Shown: piece after piece, positions 36,399 to 48,300 of the stretch
Layout of the letters: every line of letters begins with the position of its first letter
How positions within the stretch are numbered: position 1 is the first letter of the stretch
Source: Lineus longissimus
Taxonomy: Eukaryota > Nemertea > Pilidiophora > Heteronemertea > Lineidae
Length of the DNA: 64,000 nt
Direction: 5' to 3'
NCBI RefSeq assembly: GCF_910592395.1
Contig: NC_088318.1
Coordinates: 928,001-992,000 of the forward strand
The notes under the pieces: model-generated
The model's database searches: none
Told to the model about the DNA's origin: nothing
Seen by the model: only the letters and a program-made list of their open reading frames with translations
Program-made: the position numbers and the translations under genes

Positions 36399-37014
36399 AA
36401 ATCAGCCAGGGCAAATAGACGTAATTTACGGTGCTAATCCCGTCGAAATCAGCCAGGGCAAATAGACGTGATTTACCGTGCTAATCCCGTCGAAATCGGC
36501 CAGGGCAAATAGACGTCATTTACGGTGCTGATCCCGTCGAAATCAGCCAGGGCAAATAGACGTCATTTACGGTGCTAATCCCGTCGAAATCAGCCAGGGC
36601 AAATAGACGTCATTTACGGTGCTGATCCAGTCGAAATCAGCCAGGGCAAATAGACGTCATTTACGGTGCTAATCCCGTCGAAATCAGCCAGGGCAAATAG
36701 ACGTCATTTACGGTGCTAATCCCGTCGAAATCAGCCAGGGCAAATAGACGTCATTTACGGTGCTAAACCCGTCGAAATCAGCCAGGGCAAATAGACGTGA
36801 TTTACGGTGCTAATCCCGTCGAAATCAGCCAGGGCAAATAGACGTCATTTACGGTGCTGATCCCGTCGAAATCAGCCAGGGCAAATAGACGTGATTTACG
36901 GTGCTAATCCCGTCGAAATCAGCCAGGGCAAATAGACGTGATTTACGGTGCTAATCCCGTCGAAATCACCCAGGGCAAATAGACGTCATTTACGGTGCTG
37001 ATCCCGTCGAAATC
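36399..37014. repeat. 47-bp minisatellite, about 13 copies
   Basis: The unit starts AAATCAGCCAGGGCAAATAG and continues ACGTCATTTACGGTGCTAAT. Copies are nearly identical; most variation is at one base of GACGTCATT/GACGTGATT and at TAATCCC/TGATCCC. Every copy holds an ACGT core, and those with CGTCA form half CRE sites. Confidence 0.95.
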
Positions 37015-38547
37015 AAACAGTTTGTCATGTACATTTTGTGGGCTCAACCACAAAGGTTTCGCTAATGACAAGTGAACTGAAACAGGGAGTTGGTGTTTTC
37101 GAGACGCCAGGATGGGCTTTCGCTGGCAATTACAGTCCGGATACCTTTATTTCAGAAAAACCAACTTGCTATGTACCACGCTTACCAATTCCCTGGAGAG
37201 TTAGATTTTATGTATCCCTCAACCAATTAATTTCGATCACGGGGGAGATCTTCGTACGTTGCACTGCACTTCAATGTAAACTTCATTAAACAATATGTAC
37301 CTCCGTCTCGTGGTATATCAGTTATTTTGATGTTCATTACTCTTCCAATCCACCCTCGCAAAACAAACAGAACACTTGGCTGCAATGACAAAACCAATAA
37401 TGAAATATTATACAGACACCAATATTATCAGAATTGTCATAGAATTCTATCATAAAGAATGACATGGTAAACTTTTTTTCCCGATGTGTATATAAAGACA
37501 AACGTCACGAGTGTAGCACGCATATATCAAAGTTGAATCGGTTCTGTATTGTTTGTGAGTGTGTCTACCACAAGTGTTCGTCGGCGAAGATGACCATGAG
37601 ATGAAACGCCGCGTTCTTCTTCAATATCACAGGCTTGGTTGTTGGGATACGTGTACGCCCATATATTTCATTTGAACTTGTCAGTGGATGGGACGAAACC
37701 CGAGGTGTAAGCAGCCCACACCCTCCCTAGGCTTGTGAGGGTCTGATACGTTCTACCTTTCTCAATAAACATCTTGACCCCGGTTACCATTAACAGACCG
37801 GTGTAGCCGTATAAATATATCCTACGACAGAGTGACACTTGGCAATTTAATTCTACCATGCACTTTCTATCTCTGAAGTATTGAAGATCCATCAGTCTTT
37901 ATAGAATCATACCTTAATCTGTCACCACACACTAGGGTACCAAGGATGACACTGGTACAACGGCATGACCTACACTCATGGCTGACCTATTCGACCTGAT
38001 CAGGTCAATGCATGAATGAATTCTTCAACAACGTTCATCAGAGACACAATTCTGCATCCCTTGACTCTTCTCCCAAGTACGCTGCTTTACAACCATGCAC
38101 TGTCTCACATCATCTAATTAATCTGATTTAACGACAATGAGACTCGATGGACTTATAAATCAAGTGATGTCCCTTATTTGATAGAAGTGTGCACACGAAT
38201 GAATGGTGGTGGATGTGATATTTGTACGATGCTGTTGGCGACAAAACGTTGGCAAAACTCGGGACAAGACATTGTGTCCTGTGCCACCATTTCAGGTGCC
38301 GGCGATAATCAAAGAAGTGTCGAACTATATCGATGAAAATATTGCCCGTTATTGTTTGGAGACCAGTTCAACAGATATCATTTTCAGGTGCATTGCCCAA
38401 CCACACTGGGGACAGCCTTGAAACATCACCATATACCATTGGGAAACAAGTTTGACCCAAACGAATACCTGCAAGGTGATACACAGCTTACCTGATGTAA
38501 GATTGTATCTCTCGTCGAAATCAGTAGATCTTCGCCAGTTATTCTTT
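37015..38547. other. no gene recognised
   Basis: An 83-codon plus-strand frame directly after the array (37038-37289) has no ATG start and no domain. A good minus-strand donor (CATCAG|GTAAGC) sits at 38487. Confidence 0.4.
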
Positions 38548-38826
38548 TTAATCCAATGAATCGGAAACCAATTTATTTAAATCCTGGAAAGTAGAAATGA
38601 AGATGCCCAATTTGATGAGAGTATCCGATGAGATGAAGACGCGAGAGCCAAAGACACCGGAACGAGTAAATCCCCACTGAACGAATTCCTCAGTAATACC
38701 GAGCACAGCGTCTCTCGTCTGCTGAACAGAGATTCTGCACACATCAGTTCTGTCGTCTGCTAATCGTCTGCACCGCCAGCTTCCGACGGTGTCGTAAACT
38801 GTTTTGAATGTCGTAAAGTCAGCCAT
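38548..38826 (-). CDS. candidate small protein or first exon (92 codons)
   Basis: ATG at 38826 lies in a good context (AACAAAATGG) with an in-frame TAG 27 nt upstream. Codon use is coding-like, with about 60 percent purine-first codons. The product starts MADFTTFKTVYDTVGSWRC and contains VQQTRDAVLGITEEFVQWGF; it has no signal peptide or membrane helix. A splice-acceptor-like CATTTCTACTTTCCAG lies inside the frame near its end, and a GTAAGC donor follows the stop, so the 3' end may differ in the real transcript. Family not recognised. Confidence 0.35.
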   Translation of the reverse strand: MADFTTFKTVYDTVGSWRCRRLADDRTDVCRISVQQTRDAVLGITEEFVQWGFTRSGVFGSRVFISSDTLIKLGIFISTFQDLNKLVSDSLD

Positions 38827-38959
38827 TTTGTTACAGTTCGCAATAACACCCTAAGCTAGATTATGATGTCATCAAAAATGTATGTATTGCTTTGGAAACG
38901 CGGCCTGTAGTTGTTTGTTTTGATATTTTAAATTCTCATATCAGAGCAGAATAAACTGG

Positions 38960-39225
38960 AAGGGGTGTACATGCGGAAAGCCTGGAAATTGGTTGTACAT
39001 GGGCCATGATCTTCCGATACATGTAGAGTGTTAATAACGAGACTTGGACCTTGGTTTCAGATGGGCCATGATCTACCATAGAGTGTTCAAGTACATAGAA
39101 GATGTGGAAGGCCTGGACCCGCTGGGGCTGAGATAGGTCATGGCCTACCAGTAAAGTGTTGAGAACGGAGCCAGGACCTGGATTTCAGATAGGCCATGCC
39201 CTATCCATGGAGTGCTCAACCATGG
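38960..39225. repeat. degenerate tandem repeat, about 85 bp x 3-4
   Basis: Copies share GGACCTGGATTTCAGATAGG, CCATGATCTACCA and GAGTGTTCAA in the same order with many substitutions. Confidence 0.65.
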
Positions 39226-39247
39226 CGTTCGGGGGCTTATGATGAAA

Positions 39248-39376
39248 GACGCCGGGACGCCCGATCACGCCCGACGTCCAGTCTGCAGATTAAGGTAGTA
39301 TGCAGACCCCGGCGTGGTGGGGCCGGGCGTGGTGGGACCGGGCTTGGCGTCGGGCGTGATCGGGCGTCCGGGCGTC
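39248..39376. repeat. GC-rich inverted repeat, 29-nt arms, 71-nt loop
   Basis: Left arm 39248-39276 and right arm 39348-39376 are complementary at 28 of 29 positions (core GACGCCCGATCACGCCCGAC). The loop is also GC-rich, with tandem GGGCGTGGTGGG-like words. The composition differs sharply from the AT-rich surroundings. Confidence 0.85.
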
Positions 39377-39789
39377 TTCCCTCAAATCTTTCAGAGTCAA
39401 ATCGCAAATAAAACCAATGAGAATCAAACTGTGGAATAATTGCATTGATCTAAGTGAGATTGATTTATTGAGATCAATGGTTGACGGAAAGTGACAGGTC
39501 ATCATTAATGTATGTCAAGAGGATTTGATCAGGAGATCCTAGGTCAGTAGTTTGGAGTACAAGTGACAATCTTCGAGAATGTGGCCCACTGTCCGTCAAG
39601 CATAACAAATGAGGTGTCCACAACAAGGGCAAGTTTTCCTGCTCGAATCAATGCAGCCTCGAAAATATCAGCTACCGATTCGAGCCATCCTCGATCGGTA
39701 GTACTAATAATAGGCCTAATGAAAATTTTGACATCTGTACGTGGATGATTAGATAACAAGATAAGGAAAAAGAAAAAAAAGAGAAAACT

Positions 39790-39866
39790 GCGGCAGATTC
39801 ACCGGGAGTCGAACCGGTGACCTGCCGATCCACAGTCAAACACTCTTAGCGCTGAACCGTCAAGGC
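39790..39866 (-). tRNA. degenerate tRNA-like sequence (SINE head or tRNA pseudogene)
   Basis: On the minus strand it reads like a tRNA with an anticodon-loop motif CTGTGGA (GTG, His-like), a B-box-like GGTTCGACTCC and a T-arm CACCGG/CCGGTG. The T-arm lacks one base, the acceptor stem does not pair and the anticodon stem is disrupted. It is followed by a T-rich run (pol III terminator-like). It is unlikely to be a functional tRNA; a tRNA-derived SINE fragment is the likely origin. Confidence 0.5.
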
Positions 39867-40248
39867 TGTCATGCTGAAATGGAGATTTTATTCGCCTCTT
39901 ATATGCGGTATACAAACGAGCGCGCCGCAATTGTGACAAGGTCGCGCAGGTGGCAGAGTGATTGTCCGAAATAGATCCAAGTAATCGTATATTTCGATAG
40001 TTGTACAGATTTTTCTCAACATAACGTGTTCATATACCTCAGTGATATAAAATATTATCTTTGCCGTTGATTTAACGTTTGAATGGCCTTTTTTTAAAGT
40101 TTTTAAAAATCGAGGTCAGCAGGGTCAGAGTCAATCAATAAGTTGTTTTGAAAGACTCAGGCAGGGTCAAAAGAAATAGTTGTTGGCGCCGATGATGTCA
40201 GTAATATGGCGTATTTCCGCCCCATCCGTGAGATTTGCTCTCGTCACG

Positions 40249-40817
40249 TCATAAGCACATTGAACTGCTTATAGTGAACCGTGCTGAATATGAACCGGCT
40301 ACCGCTCTCTCCATCATCACCGACGATATGTGCCGGTGCCGGTCGTGCGAGGTCGTTTCAATGAAAAAGGCACACGCCACTGCCGCACCGGTACCTGAGA
40401 AAACTTGCCATTTTAGGCAGATTTGCGACGATTGAAACAGTACATCTACCTCATAGTTCATTGTACATGTATTCTCATATGACAACCCAGTGGACATATT
40501 GGAAAAGTCGCGGTCCGACACTAATACTTTTTTGCCCCCGAAGTCAAGAATGACGTGACTGATCAATAGTAAACAATAGTTATGGACATCCCAAATGTAT
40601 TTATATCGTCACCGTTTCCACGAACCGTCCAATCCATGGTATGCAGATCGGCCCAGTCGCAGACGACTTCCTTGTAGGCATGGTCAAGCTCCAACACGAT
40701 CATTAATAATGGTGAAGCCGTGCTTTGAATCACGTCAGTCCCAAACCGATACCAGATGAAACCGGTGTTCGACGCAGCGGCTGCGTTACCAGTAGTCGAC
40801 AGAAGCAGCAATTCCAT
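40249..40817 (-). CDS. two adjacent coding-like frames, possibly repeated beta-rich domains
   Basis: Frame 1 (40817-40563, 84 codons) starts with ATG directly after an in-frame TAG and has a strong purine-first codon bias; it contains GFIWYRFGTDVIQSTASPLL and ends NTFGMSITIVYY. Frame 2 (40566-40249) begins where frame 1 stops, in another phase, and contains LKWQVFSGTGAAVACAFFIE, ending SARFTISSSMCL. Both read as W-x-hydrophobic start, strand-rich middle and F-x-S-x-x strand at the end, so they may be two copies of one beta-sandwich fold split by a frameshift or an unseen intron. There is no signal peptide. Family not recognised. Confidence 0.35.
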
Positions 40818-40917
40818 CTATTGGATGTTGACATTTTTACTCCGTAGTATGTTTTATGATGCTGTTCAGAGAGGTCAGGAGGTATCCATAAGCATGAGTA
40901 CCTAGAGACGATCAAAT

Positions 40918-42386
40918 TCTAATAGATATTACAACAAACTGTATAACGAGTGGTTGGCCCTGAACGAAATTAGCGAATTATTTTAGGTACTTCTGACATT
41001 TTATTTCCAAGTTTCTCAAGAAATATTACATCTTTCTTAAACTGCTTTGTTTTCTTTGTGAAATCACCGAAGTCGGAGTGCCCTTTTCTCGTGAAATGGA
41101 CTCAAAGTGTAACAAACCAACAACAAAAGAACGCATGTTGTCAAAACAACCAGGAGTAACGCCGCAACCTCACGACCTCATAGGGGCTACTCAAACTCGA
41201 CGAGTCTTCTTCAACCAGTCTAACAACAATAATCCTGTCCCCAAGTTTTAAAGTCTTTACATCATACCATTAATTACTCTGCAATGGACAAAGGGGACGA
41301 GATGGCTTAATTTTTGTGCAATATATGCTAAGAGCGATCTTTCACAAGTGCCCATACAACGGTCGGTTGCATTAGGCTATTTCTAAAATTTTCTGGAGAA
41401 TACAGAGTGTTTTTGGTCAAATGAAACCGCAATGGTCTTTGAGACTATGGACCATTAGTGGTCCTAGCTACTAAAACCATGCACAAGAAACCGCATTTGA
41501 CAGCGGTTTTTATCCTACATCCCTCGTACGCCATTGTTTACTTTCAGAAGTAGTTTAAAAGCGAGTCAACGGCGGCATTCTGGGGACACTCCCTTGGAAA
41601 TCCTGTGGAGGTCCTCAGCGCTGATTCGGCAATTTCACTAGCATCATGACGTCTTTCGCCATTTCATCAAATGACTCTCCATGCAGTTGGGAGGCAATCT
41701 CTGACTAGAACTAAACCGATTGGTTTATAGCATTAATGCTCGTGATGGAAGTGGCAATGGCTTTATTGGGTGCCGTTTGCCGACACAGCGTGTTAGCTTT
41801 GATGTCGTCTCCTGGTATATGATATAACACGGGAGATGCGTATATATTGACCTGTTGATTCATAGATTAAGCAGGCCGAATGCTGTTCGCGTTATCGTCT
41901 TATGAGAATCAGAACGTGAACAGCAATGTCTAGGTATGGATTCGCCGAAAATGCTTTAGAATTTTACATCACCGGATATATGCGTTTCAAAAAATCCGTC
42001 TCATGAACCAATGACCTATATTAGAAGCAGAATTATTTCTCGTGTTAGAAGTCCATGCCGTCAATGAGTGTTTAAGTCCACTGTGCTGTCATGCTGGAGA
42101 AGTTGTAGGCTATCCAGCTAAAATATTTGCAGTCAAATAAATGAGAAATGTCTTGTCAAATATTCAAATATTCATTGTTTATCTTAACAAGACGATAGAC
42201 ATTTTTTTTCTCACTCTCCCCTTAACAATGCCGGGCATTTTCACCGAATCGGCCATTGAACAGACCACGCCATAAACGCAATATCACGTGATTTCTCTCG
42301 AGCAGGCATTTGCTGTATCATTCTCTCCTGGATAGTCGAACGTGTTCTCGCTCTCTAGCTAATCCAGTTTCATTTTCAAGTCGATC
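40918..42386. other. upstream region of the 12-cysteine protein gene
   Basis: No other gene recognised. The last 300 bp presumably hold the promoter and 5' UTR of the gene starting at 42387; I see no clear TATA box. A CACGTG E-box lies at 42286-42291. Confidence 0.35.
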
Positions 42387-45300
42387 ATGGCTGTAAAGGC
42401 GCTTTGGGTTATACAGCTAGCTTTAAGTGAGTAGTCAATATTTCCCGTTGGTATCGTTGGAGTGTCACTATTCCTTGACGTTCCTTTTACGTTGGAAGTG
42501 CCTTATTTGGCAACTTGGATTCCGTCGGAATTTGGGCGCAAACATGAGCAAGCTCAGTGCCATCGTCAAAGAGATTATGAAAAACTGTACTGTAGATATT
42601 GGTAACAGAAATATGTCACTTTCTCCCTTTAATTAGGGTTCGTTTTTCTGGCGGTGTGTATTCTGAGTGTTCTATCTGTAGTTTTGTGTGAGCGCATGAT
42701 TGACGGACTTGCACACCGGCGTCCGCCATTAGTACGTGCTTTTCCTTAACCCATTTTGGCACCCAATCGTAGACGCTTCGAGCTATGCACCTGACCAAAT
42801 GTACTGTGCTACCATCCAATCTGACTCATATATTGACATGTATAGCTGAACCCTTGGCGTACTATTCTAAACTATTGACATGTGTAGCGGTTTAAAAAAG
42901 GTTACATTCCGTTTTGGTGAGATCTTCGTTGCAGTCTGAATCAGTGTGTAAATGTAGTATGAACAGCTGTACATGTAGTATGAACAGCTGTACATGTAGT
43001 ATGAACAGCTGTACATGTAGTATGAACAGCTGTATAGTCTTGTCATGTACGAAGCTTTTAATGATCACTGATTAGCCAGTCATACCAGAGGAACCATGCA
43101 CTTTATTTATTTTGTCAACATGATGAGCATGCACCTCATTGGAATGTTCATGACATATGTGTTACATCAGCAGTGATGTCATGTATGGTGTAATCTGCAG
43201 GAGAGAAAGAAACTCGGGAGAAAACAAGGGCAAGGTTGTTAGAAAGCATTTTAGCTCATAACAACATGTCGTTTCCTCTACATCAATGCACGTGTAACAA
43301 CAGTGGCAGCATACATGCTTTCTCACAACCGGACCAGAAGTTACCGCAGAGGACCGCTTTGTGTGTCGCCTTTGTTTTCCTTCGTTGCAGATGAGACTCG
43401 TCCTGACCCGCAATGTTATAAGATCGCTTAATCAGCGCGATAGTGGTGACGCAAACGCATGAGAGTCAAGATGGATGAGACTATGAGATACGTTGATTGT
43501 AGGGAGACCGGGGCTAGTCCGACCCCGGGGCACGTTCACCGTTTTTTTCAAAAATCACCATCCTGGCGTGATTTCCGGTTATATTATCTCATGAAGAAAT
43601 CCACAACGCATCTTCTAACAAAAGTTTTATGCATCTACCCGATCCTTTTAACGTTGAATCGGTCAATCAAATCAAGGTACAAGGATCCAAAAGTGCGTTT
43701 TATTTATAGCCACGACCCATTGGTATCTCGCAGAGGCCATTTGATTTCATCCATTTCAATATTGTATGAGACATGACCATTATTATGAAAAGTAGGCCAA
43801 CTGGGCCCGGTGTGACAGCGGATATAGTCCCCCTGGAGTCATAGTCCGGTAGAATTGTATTTGATCAATCAAGCAGCATGATCTATTGTACCGCTAACCC
43901 TAACCAAAACATTTAGGAATGCGGGCTATTGTTACACGGACTATCAGCCCTAGGACTACTATCCCTTGCACACCGGTCTCCCCTGTACATTCTTCCCGAA
44001 ATTGGTGGCTTGCATTGGAACTACCTTTTCCCCCTTGTCCGTCATCAAAGGCATTCAAGTGTGTTGGTCAACCATGACTATCTCCTTTGTCCCTCCACCA
44101 TAAGGCCTAGTTTCCCCTTATGACATCACTATTTCGGACACTCAGCGCCCCATTTCTGCAAAAGGTGTCTAGCTATGATGTATTGTGAGATCTATTGATG
44201 TCGTATCGCTTGATACCCGTACATGATGCACTATAGAATAGATCGTGTTTCTTTGTCAAGTGAAAATAATTGTGATGATATACTTCTGCAAAGACTGCAC
44301 CATGTACAGTGATAGTGTATAATCAAACGGCGTGATTGTCATGCATATGGCCTCCTGCTGCTGATACGAGTATGAGGTAGAATATTCCCTCAAAGGGCTT
44401 GCATTAAAGGTGACAGATGGCCACCACGCATGTTCTCTTCATTAGTTAACGCTCTGGTTCAAAGCTGCCAATGCTTCTTTTTGAGAGAAAAAAGGGTGAT
44501 TTAAATATTTCGGACTAACGATCATGACAGTTAGGAAAAACAGTTTAACAGCATTAAATATAGATTTTTAAATCTATAAACAACTTTGATATGTTTCTTT
44601 GCCTTTCTTGGACAAATACGTCGTGTTTAGATCTAACTAGAATGGTTGTAAGTCAGCACCACATTTAACGGACCCCTCTTAATACTTATCAGAAATCCAC
44701 TCTATTTCGCATTTTTGTAGGCCATTTCAGTCACGAATATCACATAGTTCATGTTTTTCTTGGTAAAAGGTTTTGTTTAGCGAACTAACATGTCTCGTTC
44801 CCTGCTAAACCTTTGGCGATGACTGACATTTCTCATTCCACGGTAAAGTCCTAGAGAAATCAATAACATGCACATGCAGCAAGAAATGAGACCGATGGAA
44901 TTATTACATACAGATTCATTTTTATCATGACTAAAATAAACTACCCGCTTCTTTCCTGTAACCACGAGAGAACCGAAGCTCAGCAGCCGTGCAGACTGGC
45001 ATAGCCAGGAAAATCAATCAATATAGCTAATGTATTCACGGTGTAGTTGAGCCGGCAGAGTCTGACGAGTTTAACCCCTTCCTTGGAAAAAGACGTCGGC
45101 AAGTTCTTTACAGGAGCTTTATAAATGATGATACGACATTCTCAAAGAGCTTTTCATTCGAGCAACTCGGCTAACAACATAGCCGACTTGTACCTATCTA
45201 AAGACCAGGGTGGAGTAAGGCATATAAGACAAAGAGGCCTGCCTAGATTCGTATGCCGATTTCTTGCCGTATCCCGTTTTAAGTACATACATATAGCCCC

Positions 45301-48300
45301 TTTTTGGTAAACATATATGTTTCGCCCACGTGCCTCTGGACGCGATTATATAAAGTTTACGTTTTCACATGTAACGCGCCACTCTTCAGTTTATACACTG
45401 CTGGTGACATGCAGCACGAGCATCATCATCATCATCATTTAAGCACTGGAATTCACGTTTCATTAGTACTTCCTTAAAGCATTCGTGTAGTAGGTTTTTT
45501 GTGAGAGGAACCCAGAAAATGTTCAACCAAAACAATCATTGATTAAAAATATTTACGTACTTTGTACTTCGTCGTTTATGGCTCCTCGTAAGGCTGTTAG
45601 AAGGAGAAGCCTCCCGGTAAAAGCTTGCACTTGATAAGGTCTTTGCACTTTCCAGTTTACACTGGAGGCCTCGATTCAAGCAGTTTAGTCTATAACTCGG
45701 AGCAGCTTGTTCGGATTATGTCAGCCAGTCAGTGAAATATAGATAAACATTTCACCTGGAGATCTTGCTTACATGTTTACTATGTTTGATCTTCAGGTGG
45801 ATACCTTGTTGCCTGCCGGAGTAATTCACTTATATGCTCGTTTATCATGTGTGATTTATGGCAAAATGATCCCATTCATGGTGAACGAATTGCGCTAACC
45901 ATCCTATCCGTGCAATCCTCATAATCCCAGCTCGATAGATGCCAATGGATCGGATAAAAAACAGTTTCATTCTCCCATATTTAGCATTGCACTTGCACAA
46001 GGCCTCGCTACCTGGACTATCGACTAGGGGTCAAGAGGTCCCTGGTTCGAATCCCATAGTCGGCCAGCAGATGCGAGACTCTAGAAAGATGTATATGTCT
46101 CCCCTCATTCTTGACACATCAAGTGTCTAATTGAAATAACGGCCTTGATGTTACCAGGTTATTGTTTCCGCCATCATCTGCCTCTGCATAAAATTGGTTA
46201 AAGTTGATTAGTAGCCCAACACAATCAATGGGAGGCTGGATGATGTGTTTCTAATCACAGGCAAGAGAAGGCTTGTATAGTTGCCTGTATCATGTTATTG
46301 GAAACATTAGATAGTAACCCGAGGGAGCATATTGAAATATGATATAACACAATATTGAAACTGTCACCAGGGACTTCTTATCTACTCAATGTTTAAAATT
46401 ACTGCTTTTAGCGATGAATTTGCAGTATACTTTACTCGTCGCATTAATTTATCCACTTAGCCAACATTAATTCAATGATGCAGTGAAGTGAAATCTCCCA
46501 GTTGTTGCCTCAAATACAGACTATGACTAATCGTGTACTCATTATTATACTGAAATATATTGGCCAAATGTAAAGATTTTTCGGGTTTTATTGACCGCTT
46601 TGGAACGAATTTTAAAATTTTTGTTTTTTCTTATTTACTCAATGTCAAAATAGTGAAGTCAACCCGCACTTCCACTCCATTATTTCTATAGTCTACAGCA
46701 ATCATACCCTCTTTCCGCTCCATTATTCCTATAGTCTACAGCAATCATCCCCGCTTTCCTGTTCCAGTATTCCTATAGTCTACATCAGTCATCCCCGCTG
46801 CCTGCTCCATTATTTCTATAGTCTACAGCAATCATCCCCGCTTTCTGCTCCATTGTTCCTTTAGTCTACATCAGTCATCCCACTTTCTGCTCCATTATTT
46901 CTATAGTTTACATCAGTCATCCCCGCTTTCCGCGTCATCATTTTTATGGCAGCTGTCTGCCTCTAACTTTCAAAATGATGTCTCTGTCATCATCCACTGG
47001 TACGCAGCGAGTATATAAAATCATTTGGTAGCCTATACTCGAGAGGTTTTCAATTGACCCCTCAGCCAGTAGAAGCAGTGAGACTGTCAACCCCTTCATC
47101 CTTATATATAGCACTCTTTAATCCACCCTTGTACAAGAGAAGCCAATAGTGGTAGTTGCCATGGTAACCCAGGATCCGGTGGAGGCTGTCCAATATTTAG
47201 GCCAGGCCTGATAATTTTATAGTTTTCAGATTCTTTTATATACAGGTATGGTAGAGTATTTGTTATTACCCCTGAACTGCCTGATAGAGGTAGCCTTTTT
47301 CAGTGTCATCTCATATGTTGTATCAACTGTCCCCTGGTGTCTTTATTCCAGTGTACCTGTCACCGAATACCATGACACATTGGAGTGATTGATCACTTGT
47401 TTTGTTACATATATATTAATACATTCATGTCCGAGAACACTGCATTTTATCGCAGTTGTTTTTATTGACAACATTGGCAAATCGATTCAAAGATTCGGTG
47501 GCCTTTTGCAATAGCAATCCCGTCTCCATCGGTACAGCATACCCCTGTCATGGCCTGCGTTAATTGATACAGAACCTCGTGAAAATGAGTCTCATTTCCC
47601 CATCACTTTCAAAATAAATCGTGCCGAAAATTATACTACTGTCTCGAAATTCCAAAACAAATAATAATTTAGTGTCCATGCTCTAATCTGAGATTGCCTT
47701 ATCCGACTGTAACATGGTAGCATGTTAACCTGGTCTTAGTTTACAAGTAGTCGGGCTCCCTCTTCTGTTTTAACGCATCAGCCACATTCCTAACGGCGAT
47801 GGGCTTTCCAATGACGTCCCTTTCACTTGAACACAACCCAGCAGTCTGTTTGTTGCGACGTTGACCATGTTGACCTCACAATTCCCGATTTGGGGTGAAC
47901 GGAATCTCTTTTTTTTAATATAGACAGGAATATTTACCAGGCTATATGGTCTTCAAGCCCTGGCTATTATATACATTTGCACGTCTATGTACACCAAGAC
48001 TGTCTGCGCTAACACAATTTAGCTTACTGCTTAGCCCCAGCGGAAGGTTCAGCTTATTGAGCCCACAGTTTTGCACGGCGGGATAACACCACTTTGACAG
48101 ATATAATAGTTCTATCTCAATTGGTTGCATGTAGGACCCCTTGATCAAGTCGTCAGAATCATTGTCAGCTGAGACCAGTTGGTTCGCATGCAATTATAGG
48201 GGAATCAATTCATTTGTCATTTTTGACACATCAGCCGCGGGTCTGGAGCATCCTTGCAATCCGTCTATATACCAGAAGACATGGTAGACTGAGTGCTTTG

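Noticed and set aside
36399-37014. Possible CRISPR-like array
   Set aside because: Units are contiguous 47-bp tandem copies without unique spacers, in a eukaryotic context.
43459-43776. 105-codon plus-strand ATG frame in intron 1 of the 12-cysteine gene
   Set aside because: No domain, membrane helix or splice site; low coding bias in its second half.
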